NCBI GenBank assembly: GCA_013398275.1
Contig: VZSE01014414.1
Coordinates: 518,524 to 582,523 of the forward strand
Length of the DNA: 64,000 nucleotides
Origin: Promerops cafer
Lineage: Eukaryota > Chordata > Aves > Passeriformes > Nectariniidae
Direction: 5' to 3'
Part shown: piece after piece, positions 1 to 12,700 of the stretch
Position numbering within the stretch: position 1 is the stretch's first letter
Layout: each line of letters begins with the position of its first letter
Program-made: the position numbers and the translations under genes
The notes under the pieces: model-generated
Told to the model about the DNA's origin: nothing
The model's database searches: none
What the model saw: the letters and a program-made list of their open reading frames with translations, nothing else

Positions 1-475
1 CACATCCCCATCTGTCCCTGTCCTTGTTCCCTTCCCTATCACCACACTCATCCCCATCTCCTTCTCCATTCCCATCCCCATCCCCATTCTCATGGCTGCC
101 TCTGCCTCTCAATGTCTGTGTCCACTGCATCCCCATTTCCAGCCCTTTCCACATCCTCATCTTTGTCCCCGTTCCCAACTCAACTCCATTTTCACTCTTG
201 TCCCCATTCCCATCTCCATCCCCATGTCTCCATCTCTATCTCTGTCCCCTTTGTATCCTCGTCTCCAACTTCTTCCACATCGCAATCTCTGCCTCTGTCC
301 CCATCCTTGTCCCTTTCCCCATCCCTGTCCTGATCCTCATCTCTGTCCCCAACTCAGCTCCATTCCCATCCCCGTCTCCATTTCCATCTTCATCCCCATC
401 CTTCTGTCTCTCTGTCCCCTTCGTATCCTCATCTCCAACTTCTTCCCCATCCACGTCCCTTTTCCCCGTCCCTAT
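1..475. repeat. Pyrimidine-rich minisatellite upstream of the TMEM110L promoter
   Basis: The + strand is almost entirely C and T, built from variants of CCCATC, CCCCATCT and CTCTGTCCCC. A longer period is visible: a block with CTGTCCCCTTTGTATCCTC at 241 recurs at 411 with CTGTCCCCTTCGTATCCTC, and the stretch with TCCTCATCT then TGTCCCC at about 153 recurs at about 333. The higher-order unit is therefore roughly 170-180 bp, in about two to three diverged copies. The open frames crossing it (Ser/Pro-rich) reflect composition, not coding. The tract ends next to a single undetermined base at 478. Confidence 0.85.
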
Positions 476-589
476 CCNCGGGGGGCGGGGGCGGCTCGGG
501 GCCGCCTTTGTGCGCGCCGGGGCTGTCCCACCCGCACTGCCCTTCGCAGCCCCGCTTCGTGCGCGCTGTCCCGCACCGCTCCGCACCTT

Positions 590-611
590 CCCGTCCCGTC
601 CCGTCCCGTCG
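590..611 (+). repeat. CCCGT pentanucleotide microsatellite in the 5' leader
   Basis: About four uninterrupted copies of CCCGT lie some 15-35 bases upstream of the ATG at 626. They fall within the CpG island, so repeat-length variation would alter the GC-rich leader directly before the start codon. Confidence 0.8.
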
Positions 612-625
612 CATCCCGCAGCTCC

Positions 626-734
626 ATGGCCGCCCCCCGCCCGGCGCACGGCTGCGGCAGCGGAGCGCTGCTGGGGCGCTTCGGGGTGCTGCTGCAGGCG
701 CTGCTGGCTCTCTGCGCCTTCAGCACCCTCATGC
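626..734 (+). CDS. TMEM110L: TMEM110L exon 1 (N-terminus, first membrane segment)
   Basis: Encodes residues 1-36 plus the first base of Leu37. A short Ala/Pro/Gly-rich head is followed by the hydrophobic run LLQALLALCAFSTLM. The donor is GTGAGT at 735. The start is supported by the CpG island and by alignment of FGVLLQ...AFSTLM with the STIMATE N-terminus. Confidence 0.9.
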
Positions 735-3700
735 GTGAGTACCGGGGAGCTCGGGGCACCCCTGCCCGCGGGGGGACCGGCGGCACCTCGGCGCCGCTCG
801 GGGGTGGGTGCCCGTTCACTTAAAAAAACCCAAGTTTTGCGCTAAGTCGCGGTTGGATTTGGGAGGAAGGGACGCGCTGTGGATGTTCCCGAGCCGGCGG
901 TTGCAGCGCCAGATGCTCCTTCTTAAAATCTCCCGTCCGCAGCCCTAATCTGATGGTAATGAAGCTCCGCGGAACGCGCGGCTGTAATCTGGTAAAATTG
1001 GCTGCGCTTGTGTGAGCCATTGCTCAGTCACTTAGAAAAATTTAATGAAGGGTAAAAAAAAACTATTGGTGTAACCCCGCGAGTTGCCGGGGAGGAGCTG
1101 ATAAAAACGGGCGGGTGTCCGACACGGCGCTGCGTGGTGAGGGTGATTTAATTGTTTAATTTTCGCTTCAGCTGCGCAAAGTTTTAGGGCTTGAGCGGCT
1201 GGGGAAGGAGGTTACAGAGAGAACGTGTTTTGCTGGTTACCGGGAAGGGGTGGTAGTGGGAGAAATCAGTTGAGCAGGGAGAAAAATCACCCGGGGTGTG
1301 ATTTCCCGGTCCAGAGAGAGCGGCCTCAAGTTACACTGTAGAAAGTTCAGAGTGGATATTTGGAAAAGCTGCTTTCCCGGAAGGGGAAGGCACTGGAACA
1401 GGCTGCCCTGGGCAGTGGTGGAGTCTCCGTCCCGGGAGGGATTTAAAAGATGTGTGGATGTGGCACTTAGGGACGTGGTTTAGTGAAGGACTTGGCAGTG
1501 CTGGGTTAATGATTGGACTTGATGATACTAGAATTCTTTTCCAACCTCAGTGATTCTGCGATCCTGTGAAAAGGTGGGGGGACGCTGAGGCTGAAAAGAG
1601 CCGTGAAAATTTACTGATGTTTTGTGCTGCAGCTGTGCTTTGCTCAGAGCAATGTGTGTGTGTTCAGGGTTAAGTGGTTTCACACAAGTTGAATCAACAT
1701 GCCAGAACTCGATCTGTTTTCCTTGTGTAAAAGCCTGTGGTGACAGTGAAACGAAACTTCCAAGTTTTGTGGCTAAGTAGCTGCAGATTTTGAAGTTCTC
1801 TTGCCCCCCTCTGCCTTTTGGAAACCACTTTCAAAGGCCCCAGCGCTGCGGTTAACGCCAGGCTGCCAGGGAGAACTGCAACAAGTTCTTCTGGAAATAA
1901 CTGATACCTTCTTCCAGCTGGAGCTGCCCAGTTGCAACATGCCACTGCTTGTGTCTCACCAAATATTGACAGTAAGAATAGTAGTAATTTCTTTTTCTGT
2001 TCCTATTCCCCCTAGCAATGTGTGCATATGGGTTAATTGTCCCATAAACTCCGTGGGGTGTCCCATAAAATCAAGGACTTCAGTAAATCATGTTGGAATC
2101 CCTCTGTGGATGAGGCTACGTAACCCCTGCTAGAAAAGCATCAACCCTGGGCTAACTGCTGGTGCAAGGGCTAATATTTCTGTGAACATTAACAGCCTCT
2201 TGGTTAATGAAAAGAAACTGAAAGCTGATCCTGTGTGGTTTTGTTGTGACTCAGCTGTGGAGGAACTGCTGCCTGGTTTGCCAAGGGCAGATGTGTTTAC
2301 AGCCCTGGGATCCCAACCACAGCACCTCCGCTGGCTGCAGCCGGGCTGGTGGTCCCTAATCCACCCCAGCTGGTCCTTACCTGTGCCCCAGTCACACACT
2401 TCCAGCTTGGAGGCTTCCTTGGATCTGCTGGAGGGGCTGTTTGTGTGCTGACCCACGGTGGTTGTGATGGGCTCACCAACAGTTTTCTGTTGGGCAGCAG
2501 CTTGCAGCTTTTGTGTTGTTTCTGTGGCACATCCAGCTGGCAGCCTTCTGGGAAGGAGGTATGGAAGCCTCTGGAGCTGAGACAGAAAACTTCCTGGGAA
2601 CTTTGGTTGCATCTTCATTGCATGCAGCCAGGCAGTCCCAGCTGGGTGACTACATCGTGTAGAATTGAGGATGTTGCTGTTGTTGGAGTCAGCCCTTCGA
2701 TAGTTCTTGCCTTCAGTACTGTGACGTTCTTGGTGTGTGTTTCTGTTGGTTTTATTACTGTGGTTTCTGCTTTGCTGGGATGTTGCAGGCCATGGGTTAA
2801 TAAGTGAAAACAAGGTGCGTGAGGGTGGTGAGGCCCTGGAACAGGTTGCCCAGAGAAGCTGTGGATGCCCCTGGATCCCTTGAAGTGTCCAAGGCCAGTC
2901 TGGACTGGGCTTGGAGCACCCGGGGACAGTGGAAGGTGTCCCTGCCCATGGCAGAGGTTTGAAACTGGATGTTCTTTAAGGTCCCTTCCAACCCAAAACC
3001 ATGTCACAGAATTCCTGTCCAAACCCAAACCAATGCCTTTTCCATTCCTTCTACTTTCAAGTACCAGCTCAGCTATAGGCACACCTGGATTTGGATAGAT
3101 AAGATTTCCAAATTGTGCAGATACTGTTCAGAGCTCTTGAAAACATGAAGAGGAACTCAGACTAACAATCATGTGGCATTCTGCAAAGTTTTGCAGGTGT
3201 GTGTGCATGGGCTGTGCTCAGAGTACCCTTCCAGAATGTGGGTCCCAAGCATGGCCATTGCAGGGAGGATAAGTTTGTTTTTATCAGAGCAATTTGTGTC
3301 ATTGAATTTGTGTTTCTTGGGGCTGTGGAAAGATTCTCTCCTGCCAACCTGGTAGGAAAACCTAATGGAGGAGGAAATTAGTCTTGAATGACTGAGTGGG
3401 ATGAGTGGGGTGGTTACTCCCCATTGCAGTGGATTTTGTGGAATGGGTCCTTCGTGTGGTAAAAACAGGACCCAGAATTAAATGGATGCCCAGCCTTGCT
3501 AGGGAGTCAGGACAGTTGCATAGTGGGGTTTTATTATTCTGTCATCTCCTATGAGCAATAGTAGTGACAGTTCATTTCAGCCTACAATCTCCCTTGCTTT
3601 TCCAGCAAGGTCTTTAAGGTTGTCACCGAGCCTAATCCCAGTATGACCAGGGCTTGCTCTGGTTGCAGCTTAGCCCCATCTGGGAGTCAAATGGCAAAGA

Positions 3701-6700
3701 GCTGTTACCCTTTCCACCTGCCTGGGGTGGCTTTGGAGGCACCTTGGCTGTAAGGACAGTCCTAGAACTGAGACACAAACACTTGAAAGCAGAGGCAGTG
3801 GAGCCCAGCAGCTGTGTGGGTGTGGCAGTCCTGTGCAGGAACGTCCCCTCGGGGAGGTCATGACCCCGAGCAGTGGGGCTAATTGTGCAATCCCATCTGA
3901 AGCAGTTTGTAATGCTTTTCCTTGAGCATCACTCAGCTGAGTGGAGAAAGCTCCTTGCAGTTCACTCAGCTGAGTGGAGAAAGCTCCTTGCAGTTATCTC
4001 AGCTGCAAGGGCTGGGTGTGCTTTGAAGGCTGAGTCCCTGCAGTTGCTGCTATTCACTGAAACCTTTTTTTGAGGAAGGGGTTCTAGACTAGCAAAAGTT
4101 GTCCAGGTTTGCACAGGGGACAGCAAAACTCTTTGAAATGAGGGAGGATCTTTTGTACAAATTACATCCATAGCCTTCTTCTTGAATTAACTAGACTGCA
4201 GGAGAAATGGATTTGGGGAGTTGGAGAATTTTTGTCTCCATTGTGAATGGAAAAAGTTTTCCCTGGAGCTGGTATACTCATTTTCTACTCTACCACAAAC
4301 AGTGTTGAGGACATGCGTGAACGTTTGTTTCTCTTCCAGCTTTTTCTTTTTCTGAAACTGTCTTGGCAGCCCTCTGAGCTGCTGAATGAGGTGTAGTGGT
4401 GCTTGTGATGTTGGTATGAAAATAGGTTTTGCTCTTGGAAAACACTCATACTGGCAGGCAAGGAGAGCTGGACTGGACTGAGCTCCCACAACCCAGTGGG
4501 AAATCTGGTTTTCAGCTTTAGTTTTCAAAATGTCTTGATCTTGCCTCATGTGACAGCAGTGTCCCTCTCTCCTCTTGCATGTCACTGCTGGACACACTCT
4601 TCCAGCACATCTTGCCTTGAGCTTAGTCTTAAGAAGGCAGAGTTGTTTGCAGTAGGGACCCTGGTGTTGACCCCCAGGCAGGATTTGGTGCTGGAGATGC
4701 TCTGTTAGCACCTAGGATGGTGTTTTAGACACTGGTCTAAGTAGCTTCTCCTGAGGCAGAGCCACAGAATAGGAATTTATCAGACTTCCTGTAAAAGAAA
4801 TAGTGTGTCTGTGGTAGAAAACAGGTGTTAAAGAACATCAGAAGTATCCCCTTGATCTGTGGTCTGTGTTTTCTTGATCCCTGTGGATTTTCCACCTGAG
4901 CTTTCAATGTTGATTTTCTCCTGGATGGGGAAATGGGAGAGAGCATCCTCGTGTTGAGAAGTGTCTGAACTTTGAGAGGGACTCATGGAAGCTGCTGCAT
5001 TCATCTCCACCAGATAAATCAAACTTAACCCACCTTTTGTAACTTTTTACTAGGCTCTGAGTGATAGGAAAAGGGGTATTGGTTTTAAACTGAAAGAGGA
5101 TGGATTTAGAGTAAATACAAGAATTTTTACAATGAGGGTGCTGAAGCACTGAAACAGGTTGCCCAGAGAGATGATGGATGCCCTATCCCTAGAAAGATTC
5201 AAGGCCAGGTTGGATGGGTCTCTGACCAACCTGGTCGAGTGGAAGGTGTCCCTGTCCATGGCAGGGGGTTGGAATGAGATGACCATCAAAGGACTCTTCC
5301 AACCCAAACCATCCTGTGATTCTGCCCTAGTGCTAAGTTCAGGATGGTTGCTGTGCATAGTTTGAAGTGAAGTGCTGTTTCTGTGCTTCAAAAGTATCCC
5401 GAGTGCTTTCTGCTTTGTGCTTTGACCTTACACTGAAAATACCTCACAAGGGTGGGTGAAGTGTGAGTCCATGTCAAGAAAAAGAAGAAATAAATGCTAG
5501 AGCACTTGATCTGTCCAGACTTCCATTCTGTTCTGAAATACATCTGCCTGAGACACAAAAACACTGCAGACTTACCATGCCCAAGACAGGCTCTGCTGAC
5601 TTTGCTTGCTATCACACAAGTGCATGACTCTGTGTGATTTTAATTGTTCACACACAAGAAAATGTAAGTTCACCCCTGTAAATGCTTCTGCCTCTAGAAG
5701 AAAACAAAGCCACAGAGATTAACTGTCTCTGGCAGTGTGAAGCTTGGGTCCTTGCTGATCTACGTGTGGGTTTGTGGGTTTAGCAACGAGCTGCACGTGG
5801 CAGGACTCTCAGCACGTTTCTCTTCTGCTTCAGTACCTCTGAAAACTGGATGAGCTCGAGAACACGTGTTGCACTTTGTGGGCTGGAGGGTCTGTGCAGC
5901 ACTCAGTGTGCTTCATTAAGCTGCACACAGCTTTCCACAAAGCTTTTGAATTGCAGCTGTTGATTGCTCTGACCTCTCCTTGGCCGTCACCCCTCGAGCG
6001 GCCGAACCCAGCGGTGGGAGCTGAGCGGGGACTGGGAGGCTCCTGGTTTCTGAGAGAACAAAGGGACTGGGGAAGATGAGAAATGAGCTGGCAGAGTAGA
6101 GCTTCATGAGAAGTTACCTGTGAGCAGCTGAGCACCTTGCACCTGGCTGAGTTGGTTCTGCAGCGTGGTGAGCAGTTGATGTTATGGGTGACTTGACGCG
6201 ACAAGAAACTCTGCAGGGAAATTAGTTTTTTATAATTATGAGGTGGAGCGTGCAAAGCTTTAAGGAGTCTGTTAAATTTCCAGCTGTTTTTTTTTTTAAC
6301 AGCATTTGTAGGAAAACTGTATGGCAGAGAGACTTTAATGGTAAAAGTTGGGTTTGGATAAAATGCTGTCTTTAATGCTAAAAGGGAGTAGAAAGTAGAT
6401 TGTCGTTAAGGTCCCTTCCAAGCCAAACCATCTGTGATTCTATGATAACTGCTTGTGCATCACTCCATTCTTCAGATGGTGTTCTCTTAATGATCCTGGA
6501 TTTTGTGGTCTTACTTTTATCTTTCCTTGTCTAAACTCCATTTTTCAAGGGACTGGCTTGCAATGTAGTGATGCTTTATATGGAGGGAGTCACAACTGCC
6601 TCCTCCAAGATGCTCTGCGTTTGAGTTGGAGCCCAGCCTCAGTCCAGGTGTCCTATAGGACCTACTGTGTCAGCAAATAATGTTCTGTTCTCAATGAGCA

Positions 6701-9700
6701 AAGCATGACTGATGCTTGTTACAGCTTTGGTTGGTGACCACCTGGCACTTGGCTAAAATAACAGCTTTAAAAATCTGTGTAAAAATAAGACACAAAGGGT
6801 AGAGCTTTAAACTGAGAACCATGCCAGGGTCTTCTGTGGCCTTCACTGGGGCAGTTGGAGTCTCCAGAAGGATCAATGTTCCAGCTGAGGCTCCTGTACA
6901 ACCTGGTCTGGTGGAAGGTGTCCCTGCCCATGGCAGGGCCTTGGAACGAGATGTCTTTTAAGACCCTTCCAATCAAACCATTCTGTGATTTCATGAACAC
7001 AGCCTCAATTTCTGTTCCTTCCTCTGCCAGTTTGGCTGGAGGTGCTTTCATTTTCTTAACACTGGTACAAGGCTCTTCGGGAGGGAATGACAAAATACAC
7101 CTAGTGCAGACCTAGGGATGGAAGTCAGCATCAGTCCGTGTCACCAAACCACTGACAGCTGTTTGGAGGAGGAAAACGAGGACTTTTGCTGCTCCCTGAA
7201 CTGATGGGGGATCTAAGTTTCACACTTTTCTGGCCAGCAGCACGTTGGCTGCTCTCTGCAAACAGTGGCTGCTGCTTCCTCCCATTGTGTCTGGGTCGAG
7301 CTGTCTGAGTGGCTGCATGCTCAGGCTAAGAATAGTGCAGACCCCAGGGTTTTGGCTCTGTATCCTGCATGTTGGCTTCTTTCCTGCCTGGGGCTTGGAA
7401 AGAGCCTGGGAAAGGGTGTGTCCTGCAAAATAGGTTGAAATGTGTTATTGGAGACTGTACTGCTGAAAATAACACAGAGGTTGGGCAGGGGAAGAGCTTC
7501 TGTTTCCTCCCTGGTACAGTAGCTCCAGGTCCTCTTTGGCACAGGCCAGAAATAAAGTCCTGACCCTCTTGCTAGTGGGATGTGGCCCTGGAGATGGGGT
7601 TTATGGCAGTCAATTTAGTCCCCTCTTAAAAGCAGGTGGCAGTATCATGAGTTTGGGGCATTTCAGACTTTATTTTTGATGGACCTTTCACAATTTAGGT
7701 GTATTAATGCATCTAAAAGTGCTTCTCATATCAGGTTCATTTTCAGTATCCATCCCCCAGGCCTGCTGCTGAGTTCAGTGGGGTCAGGCTTGGATCCCTG
7801 TAAATCAGATCCCAAAAGTTCTGTCTGTTGAGTCAACACCTCTCTCCCAAACCTCAACTTCAGAATCCTGTGGTTGATTGCAGTAAGATTTGTCAGGGAG
7901 GTGGTCTGGCTCTCAGCCAAGCATGTCTAACCATATCCTAGGGAAATAAGTTTCCCCCTATAATTTTGTAGAAACCTGACTTGGTAGCCTGTTTTGCTGA
8001 TCAGCAGCTGTTTGATGCTGCAGCTAATTCTGCTTAAATTAGGGTGGTCATACCTGTGCTGGTGCACAAATCTGCAGCAGATCTGCCTGAATGCAGTGTG
8101 GGGTCAATGGGGGATGCAGGGAGGATGTTCCAGCATGGGTGAGGGGAACAGCACAAGGGAATAGGGCTGTTGTTGCTACTGTCCTTGTCTTAATCAATTA
8201 TTATAATCAGAGGATTTGTTTAAAAGTAGAAGTAGGCTGTGGGACATTGACTGTGGCAAGCTCTGTTAACTTCACAGCATTTTTGTCTAGGGCAGGCAAA
8301 GCTGTCTGTCCCCTTCCTACTGCCTCAAGAGAGCACCATAATGAATATTAACCTCTGTATTACCCAGGAAAAAGAGTGAGGACAGCTGTCATTGTGCTTT
8401 TGTCTTCTAGCTTTCTGACTATTTCCAGATCTATATTGAAAGACTCCAGCAAATACTTTTTTTTCTTTTAACTTTTCACAGGTTCTCATTCGGATGTCAG
8501 CTTCCACCCAGCCTGGTGGTTCTGAGGGAATTTCAAGCATGTATGATCATTATTGTCCTTGACTGAAGAGGAAGGGCTGGGAAGTGTTTTGTTTCCTGCC
8601 CTACCCTTTCTCTGCTGTGGGCAGGGGATTTCTCAAATTGTCACTCATCTTCCTTCCCTTTTGGTTCAGCTTCACAGCTTTTTGTCTGCAGCAGCTGGAG
8701 CCAAGTAGGGGCGGAGTGGGAACTTGTGAGGGCAGACCCTGGAGAAGGCAGGCACCATCCCAGAGGTGCTCTGCTCATGTTTAATGGGAGAGACCTGGGT
8801 TCCCTTCTCCTGACTTACAAACTCTCAGAATCACAGAATGGTTGGGAGCTTTGAGATCATCCAGTTACACCTCCTGCCATGGGCAGGGACACCTTCCACT
8901 ATCCCAGGCTGCTCCAAGCCCTGTCCAACCTGGCCTTGGACACTTCCAGGGATGGGGCATCCACAGCTTCTCTGGGCACCCTGTGCCAGGGCCTCACCAC
9001 CCTCACAGGGAAGAATTTCTTTCCAAGATGTGCAATAACATTGCTTCCTTGCACAAGGCAGCTTGCTTTGCACATGGACAAAGCTGAGAAGGGAAGCAGC
9101 ATTAAAATATTCAGTACTGTGTTGGAAAGACACATTCCTGATGCCTTCTGGTATAGACCAGGTACATTCCAGTCCCATTTTCAGTCTAATTGAATCGGGG
9201 TTCTCCTCCATCTTGTGCAACTCTGTGTGCAGTAAACTACATTTTTAATTTGTTTCAGGTGTTTTTATGGAGTTTAATTTGGTCATAGGTGCTAGAACTC
9301 AAATACCACCTTTTGTTTTCTCCTTGATGCATGCATAACTTTCCTTAATGTAAATATTAAGGATGGAGTGATCTGTCTGAGCCAGGGTAGCAAACCCACC
9401 TACAGCTGGTGTAAAACTGAGTGGACTGCAGTGAATGGAAACACATTTTGAGAAGAACAGAGGAGATTTTAGCCTTTCTCCAACTTGATCCAGCATGCCA
9501 TGGCTGTGCATGCCATGGCTTGGCTCTCCGTAGCATTTGGAAGAGGAGAGGGGAGCTTTGCAGTTGCTGCTCAGTCTCCAGAGCCCTGCTGTGCTCACTA
9601 AGCACAGAAGTGCTGCTTCATGGAGGGCTCCATCATCTCCTGGAGTCTTCAGAGATGTGGTGCTCCTCCTGTGGATTTAACCACCCCCCCCAACCCCGGG

Positions 9701-12700
9701 TCACAGCTACCAAACAACTCTGCTCCCTGTTTAAGCTCTGGTAATCTTGGCTGGATTTCTGGTTTAATTTGGAGACAGCCTGCTGCAGCTCTGCACAGTA
9801 AATGCCCTATTAAGCAGTTAATTATTTCTCTATAATGCTAGCTTTTATCTTTAATACAACAGTTTTACTGTCTCTGATAATTACACAGTCTCAGATAACT
9901 CTCTTAAATCTAATGAGGCATGACAAGCTGTGTTCAACAAGGCACCACACCATTAGCTTCTTACCTCTTACTTGTCATCTTATCACACTGAATTACTGTA
10001 TTTCTAGCCTGAGTGGCTGTGGATACATAACATGTCACTTCTCATTAAGAAAATAATGAAAATCACCCCTGGTGCTCCTGTGGCTGGGCTAGTGGTCAGC
10101 TGGCTGGCCTGAAGACCCCTCCAACAGCTTCTCTGCAGCACTGTGCTCTTTGCCCCCATGAGCTGAGGGTTGGTTTAAACACTTCTGGCCACTTGGTTGG
10201 TCCACGGGTCTGATGCTTGTGGGTAGGTGAAATGAAAATTGGCCTTTGGAGGGCATCAGTGCTGATAGATCTTGTCTGTGCTGATGGAAGTCATTGCTGC
10301 AGGGATATCTCATGGTGGGATTCAGCTGGATGAGGGAAACTGGGGGTTTTTATGGACAGGGGTAGGACAAACTGCAGCAATGTCTGGTGTAACTTGACTG
10401 ATGCTTTTTTACTCATTACTGGCAGTATTGGACCAGGTCATTGCAGTGCTGGCTTTCTGTGGATTTGAGACTGACACCAAATCCCTGCATGTGCCTGACT
10501 GAAGTCCTGGGATTAGGGGAGATCACAGGATTGGAGAATGGTTTGGGTTGGAAGGGACCTTACAGACTATCTTTTTCCACCCCCTGCCATGGGCAGGGAC
10601 ACCTTCCACCATCCCAGGTTGCTCCAAGCCCTGTCCAACCTGGCCTTGGACACTTCCAGAGGTGGGGCAGCCACAGCTTCTCTGGGCAACCTGTGCCAGG
10701 GCCTCACCAGCCTCACAGTAAAGAATTTCTCCCCAATATCCGATCTAAATATCTCTTCTTTTAGTTGAAAAAGTTCCTCATTGTCCTGTCACCCTTGTCT
10801 TTTCATCTATTGCCTTGTCACCTTGCCAGTAAAAGCAGTGCAAAGCTGCACTTCTGAAATGTCAAGGCTCCTGTCAGGGAAGTCCCTGCATCCTTCCATG
10901 TTGGATCAGGAAGGCATTTCCCAGGGGAAGGAGCCCAGGCTGCCCTTTGGGGGCAGCCTGAGTGCTGAAATACAGCTGGAGAGAAGAGAGCAGTTCCCTG
11001 ACCTTGTGTGTTTTCAAGGAATGAAGAGTTCCTTCACTGTCACTACTGTAATTTCAAGTTGCCTGGAAGGGTTATTAGGGCTGGTAGGTAGTGATGACCC
11101 CTCCTTGGCATTCCCTAGGTCATGTCCCATGGCACGGGGGTGCCAGGAGCTCACACCTCTCCCCAAACACCTCTGCTGTCCATCCTGCTGAGCCGTGGGT
11201 GCAGGCAGTGCCTCTGGTTGGTTTGCATCCAGGCCAGAGAATAGAATCATGGAATCACTGAGGTTGGAAAAGCCATCCAGGGTCATCAAGTCCAACCATT
11301 AACCCAGCACTGCCACGCCCACCCCTAAGCCCTGTCCCTAAGCACAACAGCTGTGTCTTTTGGACACTTCCAGTGATTCCACCACTACCCTGGGGAGGTC
11401 CTTTGCCTTTGCTCAGCTTTAAACTTCCAAATGCTGAGGGTCCTGCAGGATTTTTTGACTGCTTTTGCAGTGAAGGTGGGTGCAGGCTGCACACATGGAG
11501 TGGTTCCTCTGGGTAATGTAATCTCTCCAATTCTCTTTGCAGTAAAACGATTTAAGGAACCAAAGGCAGAGAGGCGTCCCTGGAGAATATGGTGAGATTT
11601 TTCATTTGAAACTTGAAAAGACTGTGTTTATAATATTTTTTTTTTCTCTTACACTGACAATCTTCTAGGCCCCCTGTGTATCCTGTATGACATTTAATTG
11701 TTAAATGAAACGTGCTGCTGCTTCCCAAGGAAACCTCCATAAAGTAGCTGGTGTTCCCTAGAAATAAAATTTCCTGCATAACCCCTCCAGAAAATCTTGG
11801 TTTTTCCTCCAGGTTTTATGATACCTCCAAGCAAGCAATAGGTGCCCTCTTCATCCACTTTGCCAATGTTTTTCTGTCTGATCTCACTAAGGAGGACCCT
11901 TGCTCTCTGTAAGTACACAAGGCACTTGCATTCATGCCCTACATCTGTCAAAGGGAGAATTGTGCTGGGAAGGGTCATAAACAGTGGAAATGGATCCATT
12001 TGAAGCACTGCACGGGGATAAACCCTGCTGAGCTTGTTTTTGTGGTCTCTGTTGTCTTCTTTGCTGGCCCTGTTTGGGGGATTTCTAAACCAAACTTCAG
12101 ACTTAATGTAGAAGTGCTGCCTTTACTTCAGACACTTTGCAGATAAAAATTTAGTTTCAGCTTAATCTCATCTCATTTTGAGAAACTTTTAGGCTTCAAA
12201 ATGCTCCTTAAAACCTTCTGGCCCTGTCTCCTTTTTTTATATTAAAGTGCTGCACCTTGATATGTTTCTTTAGGCAGACACAAGTTTGGCTGGGGCTGCA
12301 CATAACCTCTCAAATGATGTATTGTTGTTTTTTTAAACAGACAGTGTTTTAAAATAAACCCTTTCATGCTTATGCTGTGCCCTTTGGGTGTGTTGTTTAT
12401 TTTTGATGTGTGTTTTGTGTTTCCCTGCACTGCCTGACTTGTCATCCTGAACCAGGCAGCTTCAAACCCTCCAGCCCTGTCCCTGGCCTTTGAGGCTCCT
12501 GCTCTGTGTCCTGCCCAGTATAAACCACCAGAGCCTCATGTTTGTATGGAATGCTCTGATTTCAGCAGCTGGAAACTGTAAAAAGCCAGCCTGAGCTTTT
12601 GGATGTAGAAAAACTTAATGTTATGCTTTCAAAGTGGATATCAAAAGCAGATTGTTGTTTTCCATGTCTTGGTTCAGAGGCAGCATTGAGTTCTGGAAAT

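Larger units (their letters stand above)
475..830 (+). promoter_or_regulatory. TMEM110L: CpG-island promoter and 5' UTR of TMEM110L
   Basis: Composition changes abruptly from the CT repeat to a CpG-dense stretch that surrounds the first coding exon. GC-box sequence (GGGCGG) occurs around 482-494, CGCGC-type steps occur around 511-520 and 560-566, and no TATA box is placed upstream of the ATG. This is the usual look of a broadly expressed vertebrate promoter. The transcription start cannot be fixed from sequence alone. The 5' UTR contains a short CCCGT pentamer repeat at about 590-611. Base 478 is N. Confidence 0.8.
735..11542 (+). other. TMEM110L: TMEM110L intron 1 (10.8 kb)
   Basis: I see no coding exon here. 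The intron holds most of the CR1 fragments of the window: + oriented at 1314, 2815, 5058, 6397 and 6885, and - oriented at 8827, 10529 and 11242. It also holds a 33-bp tandem duplication at 3929-3994. The first few hundred bases remain CpG-rich. The remainder is unremarkable unique sequence. Confidence 0.85.

Noticed and set aside
24..845. Long Ser/Pro-rich open frames in two + strand frames through the start of the window
   Set aside because: They follow the CT-only repeat and cross the undetermined base at 478; open in several frames because the repeat lacks stops, not because it codes.
2130..2813. 227-codon - strand open frame in intron 1
   Set aside because: No domain or repeated motif is recognisable, and the opposite strand is also open over much of the same stretch, which points to composition.
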